Shown here: piece after piece, positions 26,901 through 39,600 of the stretch
Numbering within the stretch: the stretch's first letter is position 1
How the letters are laid out: each line of letters starts with the position of its first letter
Assembly: GCA_001247695.2 (NCBI GenBank)
Contig: LGRX02030290.1
Location: 1-64,000 of the forward strand
Length of the DNA: 64,000 nucleotides
Origin: Cymbomonas tetramitiformis
Lineage: Eukaryota; Chlorophyta; Pyramimonadophyceae; Pyramimonadales; Pyramimonadaceae
Direction: 5' to 3'
Made by a program: the position numbers and the translations under genes
The notes under the pieces: generated by a model
Told to the model about the DNA's origin: nothing
Seen by the model: only the letters and a program-made list of their open reading frames with translations
Databases searched by the model: none

Positions 26901-29900
26901 TTAATCCGGTTCGGTGTCCACTTTCTTCCTATATAATCTGTTAAGGCTAACTGCATATCCCGTAGCGAGGTCATGTATCTTTCTAAGTAGGTGTAGTGCT
27001 TCCTGTTTGTCGAATCCTAGGTGTTTGGTCAGAATCTTCTCCGTATGTTCGTATATTGTACCCGTGTTCCCGAATACCATCACATGTAGTGTCACCTTGT
27101 ACCCATACAATTCTAATAGTTTTACCAATGGTGCATATTTCGTATATTTTGTTTTCAGTGCCTCTTCCCAGCTCATTTCATCTGTATAGGTTACCTCAAT
27201 TAGGTGAATATGTCCGGTATCTGCCATTGCTCTTTGGTGTGTGTACCCCGGCTGCTTGTTTCCTTTCTCAGTTCCTTCTAGCATTACTATGTCCACGAAG
27301 TGCGGTATGGTGTCCTTTCCATGTTCCGGTGCCGGGTGGTTTCTTCCATCCATTCTGCATTGCCCCCTCGTGAGTAGGAAGTCTTCTATTGGTCTGCCTG
27401 CATTCATCCCGGCCCCTCTCTTTCCCGCATGAGTCCTTATTATGCACCCCCCTTTCCTGCCTTTATTCATACCCATTGCTATCATTTTGGTGGTCTCGTC
27501 CGACCTGCTTATTACCATGTTCCTTATTTCCCTTTCCGTACACCCCCCTAGTACATGGGCCGTGCGTATGAAACCCCCTGCATTCACTTGCCCAGGCATC
27601 CCGCAACATTTACACTTTCGTGTCCGCATCCCTCTTCCCCACTTCTTGTAGGGCCCCGCCGGCAATTTGTTCGCTCTACATCTTAGTAGAACTGTTACAT
27701 CGTGCTCATTCAGGTATTCGTTCCCCTTTTTCCAGTATTCGTTGGAGAGTTTGTGCAAGGCTGTGTCCCCCTTCAGGTGTTGCATGTATTTTTCCGGCGT
27801 CTCCTGTACTGCTACCCTTATCTTTCCCATCGAGGCCCTCCTCCATTCCCCGGCTAGTCGTGCTTCCCTTTGTGCCACCGCCTGCTGCTGTGCCATTTCG
27901 TGTATTGTCACCAGTTCCTCCTGTGCTTCCTCTTGTTGTTGGGCCATTGCAGCCAGCTCATCTTCTTCCCCCTGTTGCGTCTCCATGTGTATGTCCCGGG
28001 TTTCTGGTGGCCCTGTTTCTCGCGTTTCCTGCGGCTCAGCATGCTGTTGGGCATCCGGTGGCTCTTCGACGTTATGTAGAGGCATTCCCTTTTCACATCT
28101 TTGCACTTGTTGCTCCCGCGCAAGTGTCATTTCCTCCTCTTGAATCAACCTCATTTCTTCCTCCTCTACCCCCCTGTCTTCCTCCTGCTTGTGCGTCCTT
28201 TCTTCCTCCCCCGTTGGCAGGTGCATGCTCCCGTCGCCCTCCTGTGGGGTTGCCCATACTCCCTGTGCCTCAATCAGTGCTTCTTCCTCCTGTTCCATCT
28301 GCAGAATCTCTATTTCTTCTTTCTGCGTCTGCTGCATGTCTAGTTCTCCCGACCATGTGTCCCCCCCATTTCCCTCTTCGGCCCCTGGTTCTTCCAATTC
28401 TCCGTTTCTCCTTTCTCGCTCGGCTTCCATTCTTTCAATGCGTTGCCTTTTGGTTTCCCATTCCTCTGGTCCGGTCTCTAGCTTCCTTTTCAGTCTTTGT
28501 ATTATGTTTGTTTCTCCCGTCATTTTTGCCTCCCGTACTCGTTTTGTTACGTGGTTAAGCACTGCCTGGTGACCTTCCAATTGTCTTCCCGTGGCCTCGC
28601 ATATGGCAAGTAATTTTACCGTGTCGGTGTTATCGTGGTTGAGGCCGTACTCTCCCTCTACACAGGCCTTCCTTGCTACCTCATCAGCCTTTTCATTCCC
28701 GTGTATCCCCACATGTGCTTTGACTTTATACAGTGCCACCTTGGTCCCTTCCCCGTTGAGCGTTTGTATTTGCTTCATTATTTTCCAGAGTATATCTCTG
28801 TGCGTATGCTTCTCCAACGCATGAGGCCTTCTTTTCATGTTTTGTATTTGGTAAAGCGAGGTCAAGCTGTCCGTGCATATGTTTACCTCCGTGTTGCCTG
28901 TATTGGCTTCCAGCATCAGTCCCATATATATGGCTGTCAGCTCCGCCCTGTTGACCGTTTGGCAGCTGCCCTGCCATCTTTGCATGTATTCCGCATTCTG
29001 CCCCCCTCTCGGGTCCCACACTCCCGCAGCAGTTACCTCCTCCTGTTCCCCATTTTCCCTTTTGACTTTCCTCTGGCTTCCGTCTGTATAGACCATTTCG
29101 TTCCTGTTGAATCTCCTGTCAGGTTCTGGGTACCCTTTTCCGTTGTTGTCCCACTGACTCTCAGACTGTGGTTCTACTTCCTCCACTTCGCCCCGTTCCC
29201 ACTGTAACCACTGGTCCCCTTCCGTGTCCCCTTCTTCCGCGTCCGGGTTCGTGAATTGCAACGCCCACCTTCTAAGTGCGTCCCTGCTTATTTCTTCCCT
29301 ACTCCACGTGGTGTTGGCCCCTAAGACGTCCATCGTTGAAGGTCTGGGTCCCCTGTCCCCTCCCCTGTGTTCACCTTCCCTCCCCCTGTCTTCCATCCAG
29401 CGGTCAATAATCTCTTCTATATGGTTCTCCAGTTGTTCTCCTGGTAGTGCACGCAGTCCAGGTAGTTCATGACTCGTCCATGGGGACGGGTCTATGACGC
29501 AGTCTTTCTCCCAGTCCGAAATCGACCTGGGCTGTCTGTCCGTGTCCCTGAGTGTGAGAGGCCTGTGTATGTAACATGCTCTCCCTACCGTCCTGACCTT
29601 GCTTTGTGGACATCTGAGAAGGGCCTCGCTAAATATGTCGTGTGTTCTCACCGCGTTTGGGCAGAATTTCCTCCATCCCGCCGCATTTGCAACTACCAAT
29701 ATCCTCATGTTCCAGTTACACTGCTTGGGCGTTTGTAGGTTGCCTTGCATCCAGTGGTCCGGTGGTAGGAAGGTAAACTGCCCCTCCTTCACTTCGAGCA
29801 ACTCGTGTACCCTGTATCCCATGTGCTTGTTTAGCAGTTTTCTGTACGGGCTTTTTGCATACGTGGGGTATATTCCTACCCCTAGGACGGGTTCGGCTGT

Positions 29901-31450
29901 TTTTGTAGCGTTTATCGCCTTCTTCAGTGCCCTGTGGAGGTCTTCGGCCGTGTATTCTGGGTTGAACTGGTATGCCCCCAGTTGCTCCCATTGCGCCTCC
30001 CAGGCCGAACCAGCAGCTCCGAAGACAGAGTCTCTTGGGTATTGCGAGTAGTATGTCTTTGTGTTTCTATGTACGTTGAGCGGGGAGGCAAAGACTTCTG
30101 TCCTGGCCCCCGTAGCTGCTTGGACCGCCTCCATCATTTCTGGGGGAAGGGTCCAGTGGTTCTGCAGGTTTCGTTTTCTGTGCTTCATTTCTGCCTTGCT
30201 GGAGTACCTTATGAGTAGCTGCGCAATTTCCTCCTCAAACGTGTCAACATGTATTTTATGCTCCAGTTTCAGTTTCAGCCTTTTGGCCAACTGTTCCCCA
30301 GTCGGGCGTTGCACCGCTCCATCTCCCACCTCTTTAGCATATCTGTCATATAGTTCCCTGACTTTTGCCGTGCTGAGGGTGCCTATCAGACCTCCGTTGG
30401 GTTCGTAGCAATAGGTAGTGTCGCCTTCCGTACGCAGTTGCCTGTCCTTTGTGTTCGGTGTGTGCTTAATGTCCTGGTCTGGGTTTGTTTCCCCCGTGGT
30501 TATCATTAAATGGGTGACCTTCCTCCAGTATCTTTGCTCACTTCTCGGCTTGCCTGCTAGAATTTCGCTCACTGGCTCGCGTTCGGTCCTTTCACCTTGT
30601 TTGGTACTCTCCCATTCCCCCACCAGTTCCTCCCATCTTCGGTTCCCTGTGGGGTTGTGTTCCGGTATGTGTTTTCTAATTGTCTCTTCCGTGCTCCACG
30701 TGCTCAGTACATTCCCTTCACTGTCCGTCCACTGAGTTTCATATTGTATTACCTTCGAGTCTGGGTCTGCATAGTTGTCCAGGTACTGTCTACTGGCCAG
30801 TATCCTGGTGGGTGCGTGGGTTCCTTCCCGGTCAGGTGCCTCCATCGGGTCCTCCTGTCTTGCCCACTTGCTTTCGTTCAGCTGTATCGGCCTTTCTGTG
30901 GCATTCGCTTGTGGGTTCCATTCCCCCATCATGTCATCCTCTTCCCACTCTTGGTCTACTCCTCCTATACCCAGGGTTTCCCTTTCCTGTTCCGTCCATT
31001 CCACCCCTGCTTCCACGAAGTGTTTCTTTTGGTTGGCCAGCGGGTACATGGACACCAGTTGTATTATGTCCCTCAGGCTGTTCCCTGCCTCATGTAGCGC
31101 TTTTATCTGCGTTGGCCAGTTTCTTATTTCCGACATTGCCTTTGTGCTTCTAGTGTATTTTTCCAAGTCTCCTGTTTTCCGTGGTTGTACATACTCAGGC
31201 TTCAGCTTTCTGTTCCACTCATGGTCCCAGTGGTCCCCTGGTGCTTTAATATTATTGGGCTGTGCTCCGCAAATATAGGGGTACAGGTGTAACATGCCTT
31301 GTGCTATTTTTTGTGCTGTTTTATTGTCATGTGCCCTCCCCCCCGTTGCTTTCAATGCCGTTATCGGTAGCGCCTTTTTCCCATCCGCAGTGGTGAGGTC
31401 CTTGAGGTCCGGGTAGTTTCTGAATAGTGTGAGTAGTTTAGTGAAGTTTA
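26901..31450 (-). pseudogene. LINE copy 2: chromo-like, PCIF1-like, RNase H and REL endonuclease part
   Basis: 1,484 codons from the Met at 31355, with homologous sequence extending upstream to about 31450. It contains a chromo-like stretch (ILASRQYLDNY...YETQWTDSEG...TWSTEE), a PCIF1-like methyltransferase region (TEVFASPLNVHRNTKTYYS, DSVFGAAGSAWE, YQFNPEYT), RNase H (MVYTDGSQRKV, NRAELTAIYMGLML, CTDSLTSLYQIQ, AHVGIHGNEKADE), a Q/E-rich coiled-coil-like region, a CCHC motif (CKCCGMPGQ...HVLGGC) and a restriction-like endonuclease (HFVDIVMLEG, HLIEVTYTDEM, KTKYTKY). All are described in more detail under copy 1. Confidence 0.85.
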
Positions 31451-31467
31451 TCCCTTTAGTGGCCTGT

Positions 31468-33578
31468 TCAGTTTTTGTTTCTTTTATGACGCTTTACCGT
31501 TCCCAGTTTTTCGGTCCCTGTCGTCATGGGTTGTTCCTGTGGGTCCCGGTATTCCTTGTCCATTCTCCTGAGGTATTTGGTTGTTCTTGTGGTGCCCTCC
31601 ATTTCCGCGTCAGTATATACTCTCCTGGCGTTCTCCAGCTGCTTCATTATGGGCAATGTTTCCTTGGCCAGCTCCTGCATGTGGGTTCCCACCCCTTTTA
31701 CATGCACCCCGTATTCATTGAGAGCATTCATCTTCCGCATGGTGTTTGTGTGCGTTTGCAATCCCATCCTTAGCTTGCCTCTATTGCTATAGTGGCCTCT
31801 CTCCCCGAAGTGCTTCTCCAGTAGTCCCGCGGTGGACCTGCTGACTTGCGACATTCTTTGCCTGTTTTGTAGGTTTCTTTCTCGTTTTCCATATCCCATT
31901 TGCACCCCTTTGTCTTCCTCGCTTTGGACCGCTTCGGCCAACCCCGAGTAGACCTCCTGTGCATATATCGCTTGCAGGGACTGTAACCCCAGTCCGTACT
32001 CTGCTTTTTCCTCCGTGTTCAGTTCATTCGGAGTGCCATTCGCTGGAAGCCCATAAATCCGTTTTAGCGCAGCCCCTAACTGGTTCTCCACCTTTTGTAT
32101 CTCCCCGTGTGTATATATTCCAAGGTGCAGTCCGTATCTGAATTTACCTAATACCGCCGACTTGAGAGAATACTCTTTCTGTTTCTGTGTTAGGGGGGTG
32201 GCCAACAACGCGTCTATCCTCCTTTTCAGTTCCCTCAGGGACTTAGTTTTTTCCTCCTTCCAGGTCCCCAGCATGTTGAGGAGGACTCCTAGGTACTTGT
32301 AGGTCTCCCCTGCTTTGAGTACTTTTAGGGTTTGACTGCCACATTTTATCCCCTGGTGCTTGCTTTCCCTAATATTCCGGTTGCCATGCTCTACTCCCGT
32401 TATTTTAGACTTATCCTTGTTTATTCTCAGCCCACTCCAGTCCCCGAATGCTGCTAGCTTTTTCAATTGTTGCTCCATTCCTGACATTAGTCTCGTCAGA
32501 ATAATCAGGTCATCCACAAACGCCCCTGAGGAGGTTCTCAGTTCTCCCCTGAGTTCCTCATCTGTTACGTACTTATGCCGGTATCCATGGTTTCCTACCT
32601 CCAGCCATCTAAGCAGGGGTTCGAGGTACAGTATAAAGAGCAGCGGGCTCATGCTGTCCCCCTGCAGAATCCCTCTCCTTATCGGTACTTCCTCCGAGAC
32701 CTGTTCCCCTACCTTCGCTCTCATTTGTATGGAGTCCCCCTCCTCTTCCCCTAGAATGTCCTTTATGGCTTCCGTGAGCTGTGTCGGTACCCCTAGGTGC
32801 CTTAGTGTCGCAATGAGTTTCTCATGGTCTACTGACCCGTACGCATTTTCGAAGTCAATGTAGGTTGCATGTAGCTCCTGCTTGGAAAGGTTCGCATCCT
32901 CTATAGCATTCGTTATTCTAGTGAGCTGCCTCATTGTGTTGTGCTTTTCCCTCGAGCCCTCCTGCGCCTGCGAGAGCATTCCATTTATTTCACAGAAGTC
33001 TGCCAGCATTTTGGTGAGCACCGCGGTGTATAGTTTAAACAAGCAGTCAAGCAGTGCTATGGGTCTGTAATTCTTCTGCTGAGTTACATCCTCCTGCTTG
33101 TGGTGGAAGCAGAAGTACCCTTTCTTCCATGACAGTGGTGTGTGTCTGTTCTCCCACATCAGCTGCATGAGCTCGCATAGTTGCTCGTGAAATCTGTCTG
33201 GCATCTGCTTCAATATTTCGTTTTGTATTCCCATGGGTCCCGCCGCCTTGTTAGTTTTCATTTTTCTCACAGCCTGCCAATAAGCCTCCCCATCAACCCG
33301 CAGGTTTATTTTCGTCTGGTCTGGTCTCTCGCATTTGTCTTGCTGCATATGGTTCTTGTACTTCTTATCCAGCCACGGTGGTGTTCCCGCGAGTCCTCGC
33401 TCTGGCTCCCGCATTTTGTAGGGGGCCGACCATGCCATGTGTTCCCCCATCGCCTGTGCTACTTTTTGTTGCCCAACCACCAACTCCCCGTGCCTGGTTT
33501 CTATGGCCTGTATTATTGCCGCCGGCGCACTTCCGTTCTCTACCTCCTGTCTGTATATCTTTTTATGGTAATGCTTTA
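31468..33578 (-). pseudogene. LINE copy 2: reverse transcriptase part
   Basis: After removal of copy 1 and one TSD copy, the frame joins RIKMREMYWNNIKHYH (47591 side) to KKIYRQEVENGSAP. RT motifs are YFCFHHKQ, NYRPIALLDCLFKLYTAVL, TYIDFENAYGSVDH, RRGILQGDSMSPLLFILYL and AFVDDLIILTR (catalytic FVDD). The frame ends at 31468 (KRHKRNKN) through a 1-nt shift relative to copy 1; the correct phase resumes at once (EQATKGINFTKLLTLF). Confidence 0.88.
33565..33578. repeat. Target-site duplication of LINE copy 1 (left)
   Basis: 'atggtaatgcttta', repeated exactly at 47577-47590. It corresponds to codons of KHYH in the target LINE copy 2. Confidence 0.92.
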
Positions 33579-33664
33579 AAAGAAAAGAAAAGAAAAGAAA
33601 AAGAGACACCCTTGGACGGGGTGTGGGGCTTTGTGAGTCCCCTTGACTCCTTCTGCTTTGTCCC
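33579..33664 (-). other. LINE copy 1 3' UTR with conserved hairpin and (TTTTC)n tail
   Basis: About 50 nt of 3' UTR includes 'ggactcacaaagccccacac' on the minus strand, then the hairpin with ACACCC/GGGTGT stem, then TCTTTTTC(TTTTC)n directly abutting the target duplication. The same layout is seen in copy 2. LINE RTs often recognise such 3' structures; that role here is inferred. Confidence 0.8.
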
Positions 33665-36600
33665 TTAGTCTGGTTCCTTGTCTACTTTAGTTCTATATAG
33701 TCTGTTTAGGCTTACTGCAAATCCTGTCGCTAGGTCATGTACTTTCCTGAGTAGGTGTAGGGCTTCTTGTTTGTCGAATCCTAAATGTTTGGTCAGTATT
33801 TTCTCCGTGTGTTCGTATATCGTTCCCGTATTGCCGAATACCATCACGTGTAGCGTTACCTTGTAGCCATATAGTTCTAGTAGTTTTACTAGCGGTGTGT
33901 ATTTTGTGTACTTCGTCTTTAGTGCTTCCTCCCAACTCATTTCGTCTGTGTATGTTACCTCTATCAGGTGTATGTGGCCCGCTTCCGTCATTGCCTTTTG
34001 GTGTGTGTACCCAGGCTGCTCATTCCCCTTTTCAGTTCCCTCTAGCATTACTATGTCCACGTAGTGTGGTATGGTGTCTTTTCCGTGTGCTGGTGCCGGT
34101 GTGTTTCGTCCGTCCAGTCTGCATTGCCCCCTTGTGAGGAGGAAGTCTTCTATTGGTCTCCCGTTGTTCATTCCTTTCCCTTTTTTCCCCGCATGGGTTC
34201 TTATTATACATCCTCCTTTCCTGCCTTTGCTAATTGCTTTCGCTATCATTTTGGTGGTCTCATCCGACCTGCTTATTACCATGTTCTTTATCTCCCTCTC
34301 TGTGCATCCTCCCAGCACATGGGCTGTGCGTATGAATCCTCCCGCGTTTACTTGTCTGGGCATCCCGCAGCATTTGCATTTTTGCGACCTTCTCCCTCCT
34401 TGCTGCTTCTTGTATGGTCCTGCTGGTAGTTTGTTCGCCCGGCATCTTAGCAGGACTGTCACGTCTTTCTCGTTTAGGTATTCCGTTCCCTTCTTCCAGT
34501 ATCCATTAGAGAGCTTGTGCATGGCTTTATCACCTTTGAGGTGCTGCATGTATTTTTCTGGCTTTTCTTGTGTTGCTGTTAGTATTTTTTCCCTCGAGGA
34601 CTTTCTCCATTCCTTCACTTGGTGTACTTCCTTTTGCGCTGCTTCCTGGTCCTGTACCATTTCCTGGAGTGCTCTCCATTCTTCCTGTGCTTCCTCCTGT
34701 TGTTGGGCCATTTCACTGAGCTCGGCTGCGGTGTCCTGCTGCGTTGTCATGTCCACATTCTGTGTTTCCGGTAGCTTCAGTTTCTGGGTTGACCCTTGTG
34801 CAGTTTCTCCTTGGGCTTCCCTCGGCCCTTCAGCTTCCCGTAGGGCTGGTTGGTCGGGTTTTGCCTGGCTTTGGGTGCTTCTTCGTTTTTGTCTTTCTCC
34901 CTGTTCTAATGCCTCCTCTTTCTGTATTGTTCTTGTCTTCCATCCCTGTTCCTTATTCATTTCTACTCCCCGTGTGCTCCCTCGCCCTTGCCCCCTCTTT
35001 TGTTTAGCTTGTTTTGCTGTTTGTACTTGCTGCTCCTGTATTAATGCCTGCTCCTCTAGTCGTTCCATCCTCTGGAGTTCCAATTCCTCTTCCTGTTCCT
35101 GTTGCCATTCTGGTTCATCGGGCCAGGTGTCTGCCCAGGCTGTTTCTATTTCAGTAGGCTCCCGGTTTTTTTGTGCGTATTCTGCCTCCTTCCTCTCAAT
35201 GCGTTGTCTTTTGGTCTCCCATTCTTCTGGCCCGGTTTCTAGTTTCCTTTTTAGTCTTTGTATTATGTTCGTTTTTCCCGTCATTTTTGCCTCCCTCACC
35301 TTTTTTGTTACATGGTTGAGTATTGCTTGGTGTCCTTCCAGTTGTCTACCCGTGGCCTCGCATATTGCTAGTAGCATCACTGTATCCGTGTTGTCGTGGT
35401 TGAGGCCGTATTCCCCTTCTTCACAGGCCCTTTTTGCCACCTCGTCCGCCATTTCATTCCCATGTATTCCCACATGCGCTTTAACCTTGTATAGGGCCAC
35501 TTTTGTTCCTTCCTTATTTAGCTTTTGTATTTGTTTCATTATTTTCCACAGTAGGTCCCTGTGTACGTGCCTTTCAAGCGTGTGCGGCCTTCTTTTCATG
35601 TTTTGTATCTGGTAGAGGGAGGTCAGGCTATCCGTGCATATGCTGACTTTTTCTTCTCCCGAGTTTGAGTCTAGTGTCAGTGCCATATATATGGCAGTGA
35701 GCTCCGCCCTGTTAACAGTTTGGCAGCGTCCGGCCCATCTTTGCATGTGGTTCATTGCCCGTTCCCCTCTTGGGTCCCAGACACCTGCCGCCGTTACTTC
35801 CTCGACTTCCCCGTTTTCCTTTTTGACTTTTCTTTGGCTTCCATCTGTGTAAATCATATTGTTTCTGTTATGCCTCCTGTGGGGCTCTGGGTATCCTTTC
35901 CCTTGGTTGTCCCACCTGCTTTCTGGTGGTGGTTCTGCTTTCTCCTTTTCACCCCTTTCCCACTGCAGCCATTGGTCTCCGTTTATGTGCTCGTCCGTTG
36001 TGTCTGGGCCCGTAAATTGTAATGCCCACCTTCTTAGGGCGTCTCTGTTTATTTCCTCCCTACTCCACGTGGTGTTAGCTCTTAGTACGTCCATAGTCGT
36101 TGGCCTCGGCCCCCTATCCCCTCCTCTGTGCTCCCCTTCTTTTTCCCTGTCTTCCATCCACCGGTCAATTATCTTCTCTGTGTGGTTTTCCAAGTGGCTG
36201 CCTGGTAGTGCTTGCATGACCGGTAGTTCATGGTTCATCCATGGCGCGGAGTCTATGACGCAATCCTTCTCCCATTCTGTAATTGACCTAGGTCGCCTGT
36301 CCGCATCCTTGAGGGTGAGAGGCCTGTGTATGTAGCATGCTCTGCCTATCGTCCTGACTTTGCTTTGCGGGCACTTGAGAAGGGCCTTGCTGAATATGTC
36401 GTGGGTTTTGAGTGCGTCCGGGCAGTATTTTCTCCATCCTGCCGCATTCGCTACTACCAGTATTCTCATGTTCCAGTTGCATTGTTTGGGTTTCTGTAGG
36501 TTGCCTTGCATCCAGTGGTCGGGTGGTAGGAAGGTGAACTGCCCTTCCTTTATCTCCAGTAACTCGTGTACCCTGTATCCCATGTGCTTATTCAGCAGTT

Positions 36601-39600
36601 TTCTATACGGGCTTTTGGCATATGTGGGGTATATTCCTACCCCCAGAACGGGTTCGGCCGTTTTTGTGGAGTTAATTGCCTTTTTCAGTGCCTTGTAGAG
36701 GTCCCCTGCTGTGTACTCTGGGTTGAATTGGTATGACCCCAGTGTTTCCCATTGCTCTTCCCATGCCGAGCCTACAGCCCCAAATACCGAGTCTCGTGGG
36801 TATTGCGAGTAGTACGTTCTGGTGTCTCTGTGTACATTAAGTGGGGAGGCGAATACCTCTGTTTGGACTCCCATGGCTGTGTGTACCGCCTCCATCATTT
36901 CCGGAGGGAAGGTCCAGTGGTTTTGGAGGTTCCTTTTTCTGTGTTTCATCTCCGCTTTGCTGGAGTACCTTATCAGCAGTTGTGCTATTTCCTCCTCAAA
37001 AGTGTTTACATGTATTTTGTGTTCTACACTTAGTTTCAGCCTTTTGGCCAGTTGTTTCTCTGTTGGCCTTTGTGCCGTGCTGTCCCCCACCGCCTCGGCA
37101 TATCTGTCGTACAATTCTCTAGCTTTTACCGTGCTCAGCGTGCCTATAAGGCTTCCCTCCGGCTCATAGCAGTAGGTGGTGTCACCTTCCGTGCGCAGTT
37201 GTCTGTCCTTCACCCCTGGAATGTGCCTAATGTCCTGGTCCGGGTTCGTTTCCCTTGTGCATATTTCCAGGTGCGTTACTTCTTTCCAGTACCTCTGTTC
37301 GCCGTTTGGTTGTCCTGCCAGTATCTCTTCAGCGGGCTCGCGTTTGGTCCTTTTGTCTCTCTTGTCGTTCTTCCATTCCTCCACTAGGTTTTTCCATCCT
37401 TGGTCCGAGGAGAGGTTGTGTTTGAGCAGGTGTGTTCTTACTGTTTCTTCTGTGCTCCACGTCGTCTGTTCGTTTCCTTCACCATCGGTCCACCGTATTT
37501 CGTACTGCTTTACTTTCGAGGTCGAGTCTGTGTAGTTTTGCAGGTACTGTCTCGTTGCCAGTATCCCGGCGGGCGTGTAGTTTCCCTCTTGTCCTAGCAT
37601 TTCCATTCGGTCTTCTTGTGTCGACCACTGGCCTCTGTCCTGTTGTCCTGACTTCCTCTTTACTCTCCCCCGCGGGTGTCTGGTTGTCATCACGTCGTCT
37701 TCCTCCTTTTCTTGGTCGGTTTCTATGCCCAGAACTTCCTTCTCTTGTTCCGTCCACTCTACCTCTGACTGTTCGAAATGCTTCGTTTGGTTGGCTAGCG
37801 GGTACATAGACACTAGTTGCAGTATGTCCTTCAGACTGTTTCCAGCCTCATGTAGCGCCTTTATTTGTGCCGGCCAGTCGCTTATGTTTTCCATGCTTAC
37901 CGTACTTTTGGTGTACCTCTCTAGCTCTCCTGTTTTCCGTTCTTGTATATATTCAGGTTTCAGCCTTCTGTTCCACACATGGTCCCAGTGGTCCCCTGGT
38001 TTCTTAATGTCGTTGGGTTGTGCTTCGCAAATGTATGGGTATAGGTGCAGCATTCCCTGTGCTATCTTTGTTGCCGTCTTGGTGTCGTGTTTCCTTCCAC
38101 CTGTTGCTTTCAGTGTTTCTATTGGTATGGCACTTTTCCCGTCTGCCGTGGTTAAGTTCTTGAGGTCCGGGTAGTTTCTGAATAGTGTGAGTAGTTTGGT
38201 AAAGTTTATTTGCTTGGTGGCTTGCTGAGTTTTCGTTTCCTGTATTACATTTACTGTTCCCATTTTTTCAAAGCCTGTCGTCGCAGGCTGCGACTGTGGG
38301 TCTCTGTATTCTGTATCCATTATCCTTTGGTGCTTGGTCGTTCTGGTTGTGCCCTCCATTTCCGCGTTTGTGTATACCCTTTTAGCTTTTCCCAGCTGCC
38401 TCATTATAGGTAGTGTTTCTTTGCCCAGTTCCTGCATGTGGGTTCCCACTCCTTTCACGCGTATTCCATATTCATTCAGAGCATTCATCTTCCTCAGAGT
38501 GTTCGTTTGTGTCTGCAGTCCCATTTTTAGCTTGCTCCTTGTGCTGCTGTGTCCCCTTTCTTCGAAGTGTTTTTCCAGTAGCCCGGCTGTGGACCTGCTA
38601 ACTTGTGACATTCTTTGTCTGGTTTGAAGGTTTCTCTCCCTTTTGCCGTATCCCATCTGGGCCCCTTTGTCTTCCTCACTCTGAACAGCGCCTGCCAGTC
38701 CCGTGTACACTTCCTGTGCATATATTGCCTGTAGGGACTGGAGCCCCAGTCCGTATTCCTCTTTTTCCTCCGTGTTTAGTTCATTGGGCGTACCATTCGC
38801 GGGAAGTCCATATATTCTTTTCATCGCGGCTCCCAGCTGATTTTCGGCCTGTTGTATTTCACCCTGTGTGTATATCCCGAGGTGGAGTCCGTATTTGAAT
38901 TTCCCCAATATGGCCGACTTCAGGGAGTACTCTTTTTGTCTTTGTGTGAGGGGGGTTGCCAGTAGTGCGTCTATTCTTCTTTTGAGTTCCCGTAGTGACT
39001 TTCTTTTCTCCTCTTTCCATGTCCCCAGCATATTGAGTAGGACCCCCAGGTACTTGTAGGTATCCCCGGCTTTTAGGACTTTTAGCGTTCGACTTCCGCA
39101 TTTCACCCCTTGGTGCCTACTTTCTTTCACGTTTTTGTTGCCATGTTCTACCCCTGTTATCTTTGTTTTGTCCTCGTTTATTCTGAGTCCACTCCAGTCT
39201 CCAAATGCCGAGAGTTTCTTTAGCTGTTGCTCCATGCCTGTCATTAGTTTGGTTAGTATAATTAGGTCGTCCACAAACGCTCCGGAGGAGGTTCTCAGTT
39301 CCCCTCTGAGCTCCCTGTCAGTTGCATACCTGTGCTGGTATCCATGGTCTCCCACCTCTAGCCATCTAAGGAGAGGTTCCAGGTATAGTATGAACAGTAG
39401 CGGGCTCATGCTGTCGCCTTGCAGAATCCCCCTTCTTATTGGCACCTCTTCCGAGACCTGGTCCCCTACTTTTGCTCTCATTTGCATGGAGTCCTCCTCG
39501 TTTTCGCCCAGTATGTCCCTAACAGCTTCGGTAAGTTGTGGTGGCACCCCTAGGTGTTTTAGCGTCGTAATGAGTCTTTTGTGGTCAACCGAGCCATACG

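Noticed and set aside
27620..28558. Long plus-strand ORFs opposite the LINEs (also 34071-35615, 43146-43946 and others)
   Set aside because: Pro/Ser/Cys/Phe-rich antisense shadows of the LINE coding frames; no known motifs.
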